The notes: generated by a model not told the origin, from the letters alone. A DNA stretch of 64,000 nt from Shinisaurus crocodilurus (GCA_021292165.1 JAHFWL010000408.1:62001-126000), one strand, 5' to 3'. Positions 19,241-30,690 are shown, numbered from the stretch's first letter. A program made the numbers and translations.

Positions 19241-22200
19241 GTGAGAGCATGACATCCTGGGAGCTCCTAGGGGTCAAGCATGTAAGGGGGGGACATCCCA
19301 AAACTCAGTCTATGAATTACCCGACCTTTTCTGGAAATCCTCTGAGGAGGGATGTCCCATGCCCCCTGTCCCAAGAGTGTATCATTTCTGTAATCTCTTC
19401 TCATGGCATGTCTTGGATCCACATTGCATTTCAGGCAGAGAATCTGTGTGCCGAAGTGGGGCCTGATTTCCCTGCCCCCTGCAGAGTCCCCTGCGAACGG
19501 GCATCGAGTAGGAGAGTGATGGAGGTGCCACCTCACAGGGTAAGGATTAGCTGCGGGGTTGGGGAGCGTGCAAGTAATCCTTGGGCTGCTTTTATTCCCT
19601 CCCCCCCCCAAGTCATTTGGGGTGGGTGGGGGGAAGAAACCTGTCTCCAGCCATTTTCTCAGTTTTAAAAAATCATATTCAATAACTGAAGACGTTAACC
19701 ATGGAAATCTGCACTTTGAATTGTGTCCAAGAGCCCAACTGGGGGGAGATGCATTTTCACCCAATCATACTAAAACATCCAGACTGCAAATAAAGGATAA
19801 AATAAAAGGGGCAAAGGATAAGACGAACATGGCGGTTGAAGTCTACTACCGACCACCCAATCAAGGAGAAGACAAGGTTGAAACTTTTGAAAAGCAAATT
19901 GCAAATGTTTCAAGGAGGCATGATGTGGTAGTAATGGGGGACTTCAATTTCCCCGATATCTGTTGGGAGTCTTATTCAGCCAAGCATGGCCCCTCCAAGA
20001 AATTCCTGAGTTGTGCTGCTGATAACTTCCTCCTACCAAAAGTGGAGGAAGGAACTAGAGCAGTGATGGCAAACCTTTTTGAGCCCGAGTGCCCAAACCG
20101 CAACACAAAACCAACTTTTTTGTTTCAAAGTGCCAACACTGCAATTAAACCTGAATACCGGGGTTTTAGTTTAGTAAAAACAACTCATACAGTTGTCCGA
20201 ACTAATTAACATCTTTTGTCTTAAAAGAAAAACACAATAACAGGGCTTTCAATGATACAAACAGTTTTTTATTGAAAAAAAATCAACTCAATTTTTTTCT
20301 AGAACTACATTGTAGCCTTAAGGTAATTTAAATAATTAGGCATATGTATTTTTGGATAAGGGATTCTCAACTTGTAATATGATTAATGTGATTTTTGCTG
20401 TTGCATGCATGCTGATAATTTGTCAAACTTTGGCTCATACTCAGTTTGAGAGCAACGCATGCAGCACTCAGCTCATCTGTTAATCTGTTTCTGGTATCAG
20501 ATTTGATATAATTCAAAGCTGAAAAGAGCTGAACTCGTGTTTTTGTTGTTGTTGTTGTTCAAGTCTTGGAGTCTACAAAAACACAAAATTTATTTAAAAA
20601 GACAGATGAAGCACTTGCAAGGAACCCAAGGCGGCTTACATAATCCTCCTCCTCTCCACTTTATCCTCACAACAACCCTGTGAGGTAGGTTAGGCTGTAT
20701 GTTGTGAGGATAAAATGGAGAGGAGGAGGATTATGTAAGCCGCCTTGGGTTCCTTGCAGGCTCTAAGATTGTTAACAGGACAGGCCAATGTGATCATATT
20801 CATATTATGCCAGTGTAGATGGGAAAGTACTGGCATAATATGATCACATTGGCCAGTCCTGAGAGGATGAAGAAACTACTGGGGTGCGGAGCGGGGAGCC
20901 AGAAGTAATTATTAAGATGATGGAAACGGGGAGAAATGAGGGAGGGGGGAAGGGAAGGGAAGGGACGCAATATCGAGAAGGGAAGCCTGCTGCAGTGAAA
21001 TAAAAGGAGGGAAGAGGAGGAAGCGCTATGGGGGGGGGAAGTAATTATGAAGCCGATGCAAACGGGGAGAAATGAGGGAGGGGTGAGGAGCACGAGAAGG
21101 GAAGGGAAGCAATATCGATAAGGGGAGGCTCATCGGAAGAAGGCAGTGCGGGGGGAGGGGGAGAAGCGACTGATGCAAAGGCAAACGGGGAGAAATGAGG
21201 GAGCGGGGGAAGCACGGGAAGAGAAGGGAAGCAATATTGAGATACAAAACATGGGGGGGGAGGGAAGGAAACTGGAGGGGAAAGAAGACCTCAAGCATTT
21301 GGTGGAAAGAGAGGGGGAAAGAGTGCGGGGGATCATGATGAAGCCAGGGAGAATGTGGGGGTCGCCAAGAGAGAAGAAGGGAAGCCTGCCGCGGTGAAAT
21401 GCCTCCCTTCTCCTGCATCAGTGCATCTCCTCCTCCTGCAGAAAGAACCCCCGGCCTGCCTGTCTGCCTCGGGTCCTCCGGCTGGGCTGTGGCTCCTCCC
21501 TTCTCTTCTTCCTCCTCCTTTGCTGTCTGCAAACAAACAGCACCAGCGCCTCGTTGGGAGGGAGCACGTGCGCGTGGCGTGACGCTGCCTCCCGGCGACC
21601 CCGCCCCACCCCACCCCGGGAGGACCTTCTTGGCCCTTCCCCAGCAGAGGAGGCGGCCTGCGGGATGCCGGGCGAGACGCAGCAGGCAGGAGCGGCCGCT
21701 TCGCCCCCCTGCTCTCGAGCTCTGTGCCCCTGGCGACCTATGGCTCGCGTGACAGCAGAGCGGTCCCCACGTGCCAGCCGTGGCACGCGTGCCATAAGTT
21801 CGCCATCACTGAACTAGAGGAGCGGCTATCCTTGACCTGATTCTAACCAACGGAGACGAGTTAGTGGATAAAGTGGCAGTTTCGGGAACTCTGGGGGAAA
21901 GTGACCATGTTATACTTGAGTTCTTGATTCTAAGGGGAGCAAAAGCTGAGTGTAGCCAAACACGTACCCTGGATTTTAGGAAAGCCAATTTTAACAAACT
22001 CAGAACAATGATTAGTAAGATCCCATGGCAAGCGACTCTCATGAGAAAAGGAGCCCAGGAGGGGTGGGAGTTTTTTAAAAAGGAAATGTTAAAGACACAA
22101 TTGCAAACAATTCCCACAAGGGAAAAAGGCAGAGGGGAACAGAAGAAGCCAATGTGGCTTCACAATAAACTCAAAGATGACCTGAAAACAAAAAAGGACA

Positions 22201-25200
22201 CGTATAGGAAGTGGAGGGAAGGACAGGCTACAAGGGAAGAGTACAGGCAGGTAGCACAGAGCTGCAGGAATAGTGTCACGAAGGCTAAAGCTGAGAATGA
22301 GCTAAGGTTAGCGAGGGATGCTAAAAACAACAAGAAAGCTTTCTTCAGATATGTGCATAGTAAAAGACAGAGGAAAGAAATGGTGGTTCAACTAAAAAAT
22401 TGAGGATGGCAAATTGATAACAGAAGACAAGGAAAAGGCAGAAGTGTTTAATTCATACTTCGGCTCGGTCTTCTCCCAAAAGAAAGTCTATGACCCCCCC
22501 TGGCAAACCTGAAGAACAGATTGAAGGGGCAGGATTGCAGCTTGAGATTGATAGGCAAATGGTCAAGGAGCACCTGACTACTCGAGTTTAAATCTCCAGG
22601 GCCTGACGAGCTGCATCCTAGAGTAATAAAGGAACTGGCAGAAGAACTCTCAGAACCACTGTCTATTATCTTTGAGAAATCATGGAGGACAGGTGAAGTG
22701 CCAGATGACTGGAGGAGGGCAAATGTTGTTCGCATCTTCAAAAAGGGCAAGAAGCCTAACCTACCTCACAGGGTTGTTGTGAGGGTAAAATGGAGAGGAG
22801 GATGAGGATCATGTAAGCCGCCTTGGGTTCCTTGCAGGAAAAAAGGCGGGGTATAAATATAATAAATAAAAAAAAATAAAGGAGGAACCTTGGAACTATA
22901 GACTAGTCAGCCTGACATCAATCCCTGGGAAATTTTTTGAGCAGATTATAAAAAAGTCAGTTTGCAAGTACCTTTAAAACAATGCCGTCATTACTAGAAG
23001 CCAGCATGGATTTGTCAAGATCCAGAATCGGACTCAAAGAGTGCTTATCAATGGTTCCTTCTCAAACTGGGGAGAGGTAACGAGCGGAGTACCACAGGGT
23101 TCGGTCCTGGGCCCAGTGATCTTCAACATTTTTATTAATGATTTGAATGAGGAGGTGCAGGGAATGCTTATCAAATTTGCAGATGACACAAAGTTGGGTG
23201 GAACAGCTAATACTTTGGAAGACAGAAACAAAATTCAAAGTGACCTTCATAGACTGGAGTGCTGGGCCGAAAACAACAGAATGAAATTTAATAGGGATAA
23301 ATGCCAAGTGCTGCACCTAGGGAGAGGAAACCAAATGCAGAGTTACAGAATGGGGGACACTTGGCTCAGCAATACTGCAAGTGATAAGGATCTTGGAATT
23401 GTGGTAGATCACAAACTAAATATGAGCCAGCAATGTGATGTGGCTGCAAAGAAGGCAAATGCTATTTTGGGCTGCATTAATAGAAGTATAGCTTCCAAAT
23501 CGCATGAAGTGATACCGTAATTCCCCTTTATTCGGCACTGGTTAGGCCTCCTCTTGAGTACTGCGTCCAGTTCTGGGCACCTCACTTTAAGAAGGACAGA
23601 GACAAACTGGAGAGGGTTCAGAGGAGGGCAACAAGGATGATAAAGGGACTGGAAACGGCCCTATGAGGAGAGACTGAAAGAACTGGGCATGTTTAGCCTT
23701 CAGAAGAGGAGACTGAGGGGATTGCCTAGATTGCACCTAAACATCAGGAAAAATTTCCTGACTGTCAGAGCAATAAGACAATGGAATCAACCACCTGGGA
23801 TCTCCCAGTCTGGAGGCATTCAAGGTGCGGCTGGACAGACATCTGTCAGAGATGCTTTGACCTGGATTCCTGCATTGAGCAGGGGGTTGGACTCGATGGC
23901 CTTGTAGGCCCCTTCCAACTCTACTTTTCTATGATTCTATGATTCTACCTAGGGAGGTGGTGGGCTCTCCCAGTCTGGAGGGATTCAAGGTGCAGCTGGA
24001 CAACCATCTGTCAGGGATGCTTTGACCTGGATTCCTGCATTGAGCAGGGAGTTGGACTCGATGGCCTTGTAGGCCCCTTCCAACTCTACTTTTCTATGAT
24101 AAGACACCTCCGGACAGGCCTGTGTTCTTGCACTTGCATCACTTAAGCTGCGGTCCTGTGTATTTTCCTGAGAAGGAAGTCTTGTTGTGTTCAAAGTAGC
24201 TTACTAGCTAGTAAGTGTGTTAAATATATCCAGGGGGCGGGGGGCTCGTGGTAGTGGGAAATGTGATCCTTAGACACATAGACAGCTGTGTTTGTGATGT
24301 GCATACATAGCTATACACGATCTCCAATATCAGAGGCAGTATGCCTATGTACACCAGTTGTTGGGGAACATGGGTGGGAGGGTGTTGTTGCACTCATGTC
24401 CTGCTTGTGAGTTTCTGTATGCAGTTGGTTGACCAGTGTGTAAACAGATGTGTGGACTAGGTGGACATTTGGATTTTGTTACTCGATTATCTTTACGTTA
24501 GGTGTGAGGAGGAAGTGTTGATGTTTCTTCTGTCCAGGGTCTGGTGCCCTTTGAGGAGATCGCTGTGTCCTTCAGCAAGGAAGAGTGGGCACTGCTGGAT
24601 CCTGACCAGAGAGCCCTGCACAGGCAGATCATGGAGGAGAATTGTGGGATCGTGGCCTCTCTCGGTAAGGCGCCCTCTTTCCCTGTCTGACGATAATTTA
24701 TTTATTTATTTATTATATTTTTTAATCGCCCATCTGGCCGGTCACCCAGATAATGTAAAGAGAGATAATGTCTCTTTACAAATACAATGATGGTAGTAGT
24801 AGTAGTAGTAGGAGTGTTAGTAATTTCTTTACCATTCTCTATATTCGTTGAATCATTTTTAGGCTACCTTTCGGTCATGCCCCTCAAAAGTGGCTTACAC
24901 AAGCCAAGGAGGATGCATTAAGATAATCCAGTCGTTCTACACTGTTACAACAGGAGCCTCAAGACACTGGGCTCAGCCATACCAGAAACATTTCCAGGAG
25001 ACACATTCAGACAGCTCAGGAGTCTCAAAAACCAGCAGCACAACCACCGTGATTAGGGAAAGGCAGCCGAGGACAGGCAAGCTTTTAAGCAACACTGGAA
25101 GGCCTGCAGTGGAGGGGCCCGTGTGCAATTCAGTGGTGTATCCCAGCATCTCAGGATCCCTCCTTTTTGGTCTAGCACGATTTGTCCACTAAGGAGGAGG

Positions 25201-28200
25201 GAGGCTCGTGTCATAGGAACATCAGAAGCTGCCTTCTACTGAGTCAGACCCTTGGTCCCTCTAGCCCAGTTGTGTTGACAGTGACAGGCAGTAGCAGCTC
25301 TCCGGGGTTTCAGGCAGGATTCTTTCCTAGCCCTACCTGGAGGCCGGGGTTCGAACCTGGGACCTTCCACGTGCAAGCCTGTGCTCTGTCCCACTGAGCT
25401 GTGGTCCCTCTCTACAGCACCTGGTCTTCTCAGGCAGTCACCCACCCTGCTTAGCTTTCGAGATCAGACGAGATCGGGCTGTTCAGATGTCCGCTACTCA
25501 GAAGATCCCGTGCCACACACCATAGGCAGAGTGGGAAAGCAGAGCCGGGCAGGCAAGGAAGATGTTCACGTGTTGAGAGGCTCACCTGGGACTGGTCCTT
25601 CCTGTATCAGGAATGCTGACCCTTTAGGGCCAGGGGTGAGGAAACTTTTCCTGTGGATGTCTGTTGACCCACAGGGGAAGTCGATTGGGGGGAGCTGCTG
25701 ATAGTGGGTGGAGCAGGAGCAAGAAGATGTCATTAGTGTCAAAACAAAGTTGAAATGGATTCAATTGACTTCATCCATAAAGAGTGAGGAACTTTTTAAA
25801 AAATATTTTTTATTCTGAATTTCAACAGAGCAAAACCAGAAAAGGAAAAAACAGAAAGAAAAGGGAAAGAAATATAATGTTCTTATATAAATTTAAATAA
25901 AGCACTTACTATAAATCCATTGATGATTCTGGCATAGACACGGAAACCTACATCCCGTGAGATTCGGTGATCAACTTATTCAAGTTTTAACTTTGTCATG
26001 TGAGAGATGTCTCTGGGAATATGCATTCCCAAATGAGTAATAAACTCTGGGCAGCATCAGAATTGACTGTTGAACATCAGCCTTTTGGGCTGGGTCAGGA
26101 AAGGCCGGGAGCCGCAGACTCAATTTGTGATTAACGTGGCAACCAGGTTAGAATGGACGGGAGCAACTTTATCCGTAAAATGCTGAGCAAGTTGATCCCA
26201 GTGGGGAGTGGGCTCCAGTGGGGAGGGTACCTTCATTCCTCAGGTCCCATGGTGGGTTTGGATACCACAGGCCCCACTGGATGGTGCTGAGTCCATAACA
26301 GTAGGAGAGAAATATGCTATCTTTGCCACCAACACCACCATAGCTCAGATGTTAAAATGAGCATATTTAACTTATGTACATAATTTATGGGACACCGAAG
26401 AAGAATAGGTTCTCTGCCACTTCTTGATGGCACTTCTCCTTTCTCTTTTTATCTGGATTTGCATCCTAATGTTGCTCCAAATAGCTCATAACATCATGCC
26501 TCAGATTGTCCACTTACCTGCACAACAACCCTGTGGGGTAGGCGAGGATAAGAGAGAGTAACCGGACCCGCAGCATCCAGAAAAATTCATGTCTGAGCTG
26601 GGAGCAGAGCCCAGGACTCTCTGGTCCCAATCCATTGCTCTTGACTACACCAACTCTTAAGTCAATGCCAGGCGAAAGAGGCTGTTTGGCACATAGTAAG
26701 ATCTGCCTCCAGTCTCGGTGTTGAGAGTTCTTCCTTTTCTCACAATAGTCAACTGAAGTCATTCAATGATTTGAAGCTCTATTTCTAACTCAGGCTTTTA
26801 CCGATTTCTTGTCTTGATTCTAGAAAGTGACTGGTGTGAAATGGAGAATGAGAGAGAACCATGTGGGATGCCACCGAAAACAAACAGATGTAAAAATAGA
26901 GAAAGGTGGAGAAAGGAAACTGAAGTAAATCCGAAGAGGAGGAATAAATGCTTTGCTTCTCAGGGCAGTGACTACAATGATATCTCAATGGAAGAAAAAC
27001 TGGCTAAAAAACAGGAAAACTATGTGTGCTCTGTGTGTGGGAAAACCATCAAGTCTCAATCAAGCCTCAATGTTCATCGTAAAATCCACACAGGGGAGAA
27101 ACCACATCAATGCTTGGAATGCGGAAGGAGATTCAGTTGGAAGTCACAGCTCGCTTCTCATCAAAGAGTTCACACAGGGGAGAAACCATATCAATGCTTG
27201 GAGTGTGGAAAGAGGTTCAGTCGGAAATCATGTGTGACTTCCCATCAAAGAATTCACACAGGGGAGAAACCACATCAATGCTTGGAATGCGGAAGGAGAT
27301 TCAGTTGGAAGTTACAGCTCACTTCTCATCAAAGAATGCACACAGGGGAGAAACCATATCAATGCTTGGAGTGTGGAAAGAGCTTCAGTCTGAAAACACG
27401 TGTGACTTCCCATCAAAGAATTCACACAGGGGAGAAACCACATGAATGCTTGGAGTGTGGAAAGAGATTCAGTTTGAAGATACATCTCACTTCTCATCAA
27501 AGAATCCACACAGGAGAGAAACCATATCAATGCTTGGACTGTGGAAAGAGCTTTAGTCAGAAGAAAAATCTTACTTCTCATGAAAGAATTCACACAGGGG
27601 AGAAACCATATCAATGCTTGGAGTGTGGAAAGAGATTCAGTTCGAAGACACAGCTCACTTCTCATGAAAGAATTCACACAGGGGAGAAACCATATCAATG
27701 CTTGGAGTGTGGAAAGAGATTCATTCGGAAGACACAGCTCACTTCTCATCAAAGAGTTCACACAGGGGAGACACCTTATGAATGCTTGGAGTGTGGAAAG
27801 AGATTCATTCGGAAGACACAGCTCACTTCTCATCAAAGTATTCACACAGGTGAGAAACCACATCAATGCTTCGAGTGTGGAAAGAGATTCATTTGGAAGA
27901 CACATCTCACTTCTCATCAAAGAATTCACACAGGGGAGAAACCATATCAATGCTTGGAGTGTGGAAAGAGCTTCAATCAAAAGATAAATCTGACTTCTCA
28001 TCAAAGAATTCACACAGGGGAGAAACCACATGAATGCTTGGAGTGTGGAAAGAGATTCACTTGGAAGATACAGCTCACTTCTCATCATAAAATTCACACA
28101 GGTGAGAAACCACATGAATGCTTGGAGTGTGGAAAGAGATTCATTCGGAAGACACAGCTCACTTCTCATGAAAGAATTCACACAGGGGAGAAACCATATC

Positions 28201-28367
28201 AATGCTTGGAGTGTGGAAAGAGATTCACTTGGAAGACACAGCTCACTTCTCATCAAAGAATTCACACAGGGGAGAAACCATATCAATGCTTGGAGTGTGG
28301 AAAGAGCTTCAATCAAAAGATAAGTCTGACTTCTCATCAAAGAATTCACACAGGAGAAACCTTATGA
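18827..28367 (+). CDS. Gene B: SCAN-KRAB-C2H2 zinc-finger protein (exons 18827-19240, 19435-19539, 24538-24664, 26824-28367)
   Basis: Same exon lengths and phases as gene A give a predicted 729-aa protein: SCAN, 35-aa linker, KRAB-A, spacer, 16 fingers. The first finger has Ile for the conserved Phe (CGKTIKSQ). The linker-KRAB intron is enlarged by CR1, hAT and SINE insertions (19,799-24,103). The frame ends at a TGA caused by a one-base deletion in the linker at about 28,351, just like gene A but at another module. Three more modules follow out of frame, then a CR1 has replaced the normal 3' flank. Likely nuclear DNA-binding regulator; a decaying or recently truncated copy is possible. Confidence 0.78.
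19435..19539 (+). CDS. Gene B coding exon 2: SCAN-KRAB linker
   Basis: 35 codons, acceptor CATTTCAG ending 19,434, donor GTAAGG at 19,540. First residue Ala instead of Val in A, C and D. Confidence 0.83.
19799..20060 (+). mobile_element. CR1 LINE, 5' part (endonuclease), split by hAT
   Basis: Begins inside the CR1 endonuclease ([31 protein letters not shown]) and breaks off after VEEGTRA where the hAT element begins. Continues at 21,820. Units A, C and D have the empty site near the corresponding GGATAAGACA. 5' truncated, as usual for CR1. Confidence 0.88.
20367..20537 (-). pseudogene. hAT transposase C-terminal remnant
   Basis: 56 codons plus stop on the - strand, containing [19 protein letters not shown] and ACVALKL. 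This resembles the conserved C-terminal region (F-S-x-L-x-x-I-K-S-x-x-R-N-R-L) of Charlie-type hAT transposases, which lies in the hATC dimerisation part. The rest of the transposase is absent. It shows the element is a deletion derivative. Confidence 0.65.
20617..20757. repeat. Inverted pair of MIR/L2-type SINE tails
   Basis: CAAGGAACCCAAGGCGGCTT near 20,619 faces its reverse complement ending near 20,757; arms of about 55 bp and a 30-bp loop. Both arms are the 3' end of the SINE seen at 9905-10158. A second inverted pair (ATATTATGCCAGT and complement) follows at about 20,785-20,855. Confidence 0.8.
20925..21265. repeat. Degenerate tandem repeat in the hAT interior
   Basis: The motif AACGGGGAGAAATGAGGGAG recurs at about 20,925, 21,060 and 21,186 (spacing about 125-135 bp), each followed by GGGAAG runs and GCAATAT.GA. 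Purine-rich on the + strand. Confidence 0.75.
21820..23945 (+). mobile_element. CR1 LINE, remainder (endonuclease end, RT, 3' end)
   Basis: Continues the copy begun at 19,799: [19 protein letters not shown], then the connector, a MIR/L2-type SINE insertion at 22,749-22,882, then RT with [32 protein letters not shown] (FADD catalytic motif), and the C-terminal part. Ends with TTTCTATGATTCTATGATTC, the typical CR1 terminus. Several frameshifts and an internal deletion near 23,030; inactive. Confidence 0.88.
22749..22882 (+). mobile_element. SINE 3' fragment inserted in CR1
   Basis: ACCTCACAGGGTTGTTGTGA, GCCGCCTTGGGTTCCTTGCA and GGCGGGGTATAAATATAAT followed by A-rich tail; interrupts the CR1 frame between KKGKK and the [11 protein letters not shown] continuation. 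Confidence 0.8.
23946..24103 (+). repeat. Second CR1 3' end (duplication)
   Basis: Repeats the last 155 bp of the preceding CR1 (CTAGGGAGGTGGTGGGCTCT to CTACTTTTCTATGAT), either a tandem duplication or a second very short insertion into the first tail. Confidence 0.75.
24104..24537 (+). other. Unit B intron before KRAB exon, with L3/CR1-like LINE tail (about 24,300-24,470)
   Basis: Returns to the conserved unit sequence. Relative to A and C it lacks the piece corresponding to 3426-3800. No gene. Confidence 0.5.
24538..24664 (+). CDS. Gene B coding exon 3: KRAB-A box
   Basis: 127 nt, acceptor TGTCCAG (ends 24,537), donor GTAAGG. The protein matches gene A's KRAB ([28 protein letters not shown]), including EI for DV and MEE for MLE. 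Confidence 0.92.
24665..25199 (+). other. Unit B intron after KRAB exon
   Basis: Conserved, with a private insert near 24,700-24,770 containing TTTATTTATTTATTTATTAT and TCGCCCATCTGGCCGGTCAC, a LINE/SINE-tail fragment also at 56,385-56,430 and 57,238-57,300. GTA microsatellite at 24,790-24,812. Confidence 0.5.
25200..25515 (-). mobile_element. Chimeric 5S/tRNA SINE (unit B copy)
   Basis: Same insertion as 5835-6165. The 5S part is shortened (about 20 nt missing in the middle) but keeps TGCTTAGCTTTCGAGATCAG. The tRNA part keeps GGGGTTCGAACCTGG on the + strand (B box complement). Confidence 0.7.
25516..26823 (+). other. Unit B intron before the finger exon
   Basis: Collinear with A and C. A private stretch at about 25,610-25,735 (GGGGTGAGGAAACTTTTCCT) interrupts the homology. 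MIR-like remnant at about 26,510-26,660. No gene. Confidence 0.5.
26824..28367 (+). CDS. Gene B coding exon 4: spacer plus 16 C2H2 fingers
   Basis: Phase-1 start after CTTGATTCTAG. Fingers from about 27,024 with TGEKP linkers. Helix contact positions again nearly constant outside -1 and +3; module 5 (SLKTRVTS) and module 6 (SLKIHLTS) are private to B. The ninth linker is TGETP. Terminates TGET-Leu-stop after a single-base loss at 28,351-28,357. Confidence 0.92.
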
Positions 28368-28605
28368 ATGCTTGGAGTGTGGAAAGAGATTCATTCTGAA
28401 GTCACATCTCACTACTCATCAAAGTATTCACACAGGAGAGAAACCATATCAATGCTTGGAGTGTGGAAAGAGTTTCAGTCGGAAGACATATTTGACTTCT
28501 CATCAAAGAAGTTACACAGTTGTGAAACCATATAAATGCTTGGATCATGAAAAGAATTTTGATTTGAGGAAAAGCTACACGAAACATCAAAGAACTCACA
28601 CAGTT
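28368..28605 (+). pseudogene. Gene B: stranded 3' finger modules
   Basis: Three more modules in the shifted frame: [16 protein letters not shown] with RSYTVVKP, and [10 protein letters not shown] continuing into KHQRTHT. The last shows that the ancestral array had a further His pair; A and C instead have a TAA at that codon. The CR1 junction follows at about 28,606. Confidence 0.78.
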
Positions 28606-29567
28606 CAACCCCTGTGCTCAATGCAGGAATCCAGGTCAAAGCATCCCTGACAGATGGCTGTCCAGCCGCACTTTGAATGCCTCCAGAGTGGGAGAGCTCA
28701 CCACCTCCCTAGGTAGTAGGTTCCATTGTCTTATTGCTCTGACAGTCAGGAAATTTTTCCTGATATTTAGGTGGAATCTGGGTTCCTGTATCTTGAGCCC
28801 ATTATTCCGTGTCCTGCAAACTGGGATGATCAAGAAGAGATCCTGGCCCTCCTCTGTGTGACATCCCTTCAAGTACTGGAAGAGTGCGATCATATCTCCC
28901 CTCAGTCTCCTTTTCTGAAGCTAAACATGCCCAGTTCTTTCAGTCTCTCCTCATAGGGCCTTGTTTCCAGTCCCTTTCTCATCCTTGTTGCCCTCCTCTG
29001 AACCCTCCCCAGTTTGTCTACGTCCTTCTGAAAGTGTGGTGCCCAGAACTGGATGCAGTACTCAAGATGAGGCCTAACCAGTGCCGAGTAAAGGGGAATT
29101 ATCACTTCCCGTGATTTGGAAGCAATACTTCTATTAATGCAGCCCAAAATAGCATTTGCCTTCTTTGCAGCCACATCGCATTACTGGCTCATATTCAGTT
29201 TGTGATCTACAACAATTCCAAGATCCTTCTCACTTGTGGTATTGTTGAGCCAAGTGTCCCCCATTCTGTAACTCTGCATTTGGTTTCCTTTCCCTAGGTG
29301 CAGCACTTGGCATTTATCCCTATTAAATTTCATTCTGTTGTTTTCAGCCCAGCGTTCCAGCCTATAGAGATCTCCTTGAATTTTGTTTCTGTCTTCCAGA
29401 GTATTAGCTGTTCCACCCAACTTTGTGTCATCTGCAAATTTGATAAGCATTCCCTGCACCTCCTCATCCAAGTCATTAATAAAAATGTTGAAGAGCACTG
29501 GGCCCAGGACCGAGCCCTGTGGTGCCCCACTCGTTACCTCTCCCCAGTTTGAGAAGGAAACTACATC
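28606..29567 (-). mobile_element. CR1 LINE fragment ending gene B's 3' side
   Basis: Minus-strand CR1 3' kilobase: [58 protein letters not shown], up to the region of NWGEVTSG. 5' truncated at 29,567. It lies immediately after the last finger module, so gene B has lost the 3' flank present in A and C. Confidence 0.88.
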
Positions 29568-30159
29568 AGTGTGTGTATATATTTAGGGCCCAATTCCAGC
29601 ACGTTCCATTACAGCTACTACAACCACCAGATAAGAATTAGGGCTGCAATCCTATCAATCCTTCCTCAACCTGCTGCCCCACGAGATGTTTTGTTCTGGT
29701 CTGAAGAGAAAGCGAAATTTTACCACCCAACAGACACACACAGGCACAAAGCAGCCCATCCTCGGGTGTGAGCTCAACTTCTTTTTACCTTGGGGCTTTG
29801 TCAGTGGGGCTGAGACTCCTTGTCAGTGACAAATGTGTTGACAGCTTAATTTGGGAGAGTGATGGAATGGGAACAAAAGCAGATGGACGTGCTTATGTCA
29901 TCAAGTGGTGTTGAGCTAGGGTGGTCCAGGAAATGGGAGACTGGGTTTATGCCTGGGACATTTTGGGGTCCAACTCCCACCTGAGCCCTAGATCCACTGG
30001 AAGGCTTGATGCAAGTCACAGTCCCTGCGTGTCCTGCACCCCACACCTTTCTTCTCATGAACTTCCTTTGCCTTCCAGTGCTGCCCATTTTCAAAGTCGG
30101 GATTTTTTTGTTTCCAGGCTAATCCTAAACTTTTATCCCAATCCGGGAGAAAGAGGGAT
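29568..30159. other. Inter-unit spacer (B-C), duplicated at 57,465-57,870
   Basis: Shares GGGCCCAATTCCAGCACGTT and downstream sequence with the C-D spacer. No coding feature recognised. Confidence 0.5.
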
Positions 30160-30690
30160 AAGCCATCATCATCATCAGGCGATCACTCGTGACCGAGTAA
30201 GATTGTCTTCCAGGATAAAAAAATTACAAAAAGGAAATTTTAAAAGGAGGAAATTCTAAAGAAAATTGTGTTGTCTGTTGGGTTGGGTTGGGTTGGAAGA
30301 CGCCTGTGCGTGAAGCTGTTTTATGTGGGGAGATCAGTGCACAACGGATCACCACACAAACTTGACAGAGTACGGCAATGATCCAATGGCCTGTTTACCC
30401 TGACGATTGGAAAATCATTCTCCGCTGCAGCCTTCATCCGCCTTCACAGCCGTTGTAATTTAGGTTTAATTATCTTCCGCCTGTTCTGCCGTTGAGGACT
30501 TTATGTTTTGGATCGCTCTTTGTCTGGTTCCTCCTCCTGGACCTTGCCGCCATGGGTGACCCTACTGGGAGTACATAGCTCCCGACGGCATTGCTCACAG
30601 GGTTCATTGGAACACGCAAGCCCACTCACCACTTCAAGGTGACGATCCGGCAAGAGGGAGAGGGATAAGCAATGAAGACATGAGAGGTTG
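30160..30690 (-). mobile_element. Retroposon with LINE-type 3' tail (possible SINE)
   Basis: CATCATCATCATCAGGCGAT and ATCACTCGTGACCGAGTAAG followed by TTGTCTTCCAGGATAAAA match the 3' end of the LINE at 55,040-56,260, but the adjacent 400 bp (to about 30,690) does not match that LINE's coding part. It may be another LINE subfamily's 3' UTR or a SINE sharing the tail. Confidence 0.45.

Larger units (their letters stand above)
20061..21811. mobile_element. Non-autonomous hAT DNA transposon, 1751 bp, nested in CR1
   Basis: Starts CAGTGATGGCAAAC and ends GCGAACTTATGG-type inverted (..GTTCGCCATCACTG), flanked by a perfect 8-bp target duplication AACTAGAG (20,053-20,060 and 21,812-21,819), diagnostic of hAT. 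Removing it rejoins the CR1 endonuclease. The interior contains a transposase C-terminal remnant, a SINE-tail hairpin, degenerate G/A-rich tandem repeats and a CpG-rich right part. Confidence 0.9.

Noticed and set aside
21026..21795. Open frames on both strands in the right half of the hAT element
   Set aside because: Purine-rich tandem repeats and GC-rich DNA; no conserved domain.
27312..28349. Long minus-strand open frames across the finger arrays (also 48,657-49,862, 8,941-9,633, 7,842-8,375)
   Set aside because: They are the antisense of the 84-bp finger module, whose codon pattern leaves the opposite strand free of stops; the repeated protein has no domain and the sense strand explains the sequence.
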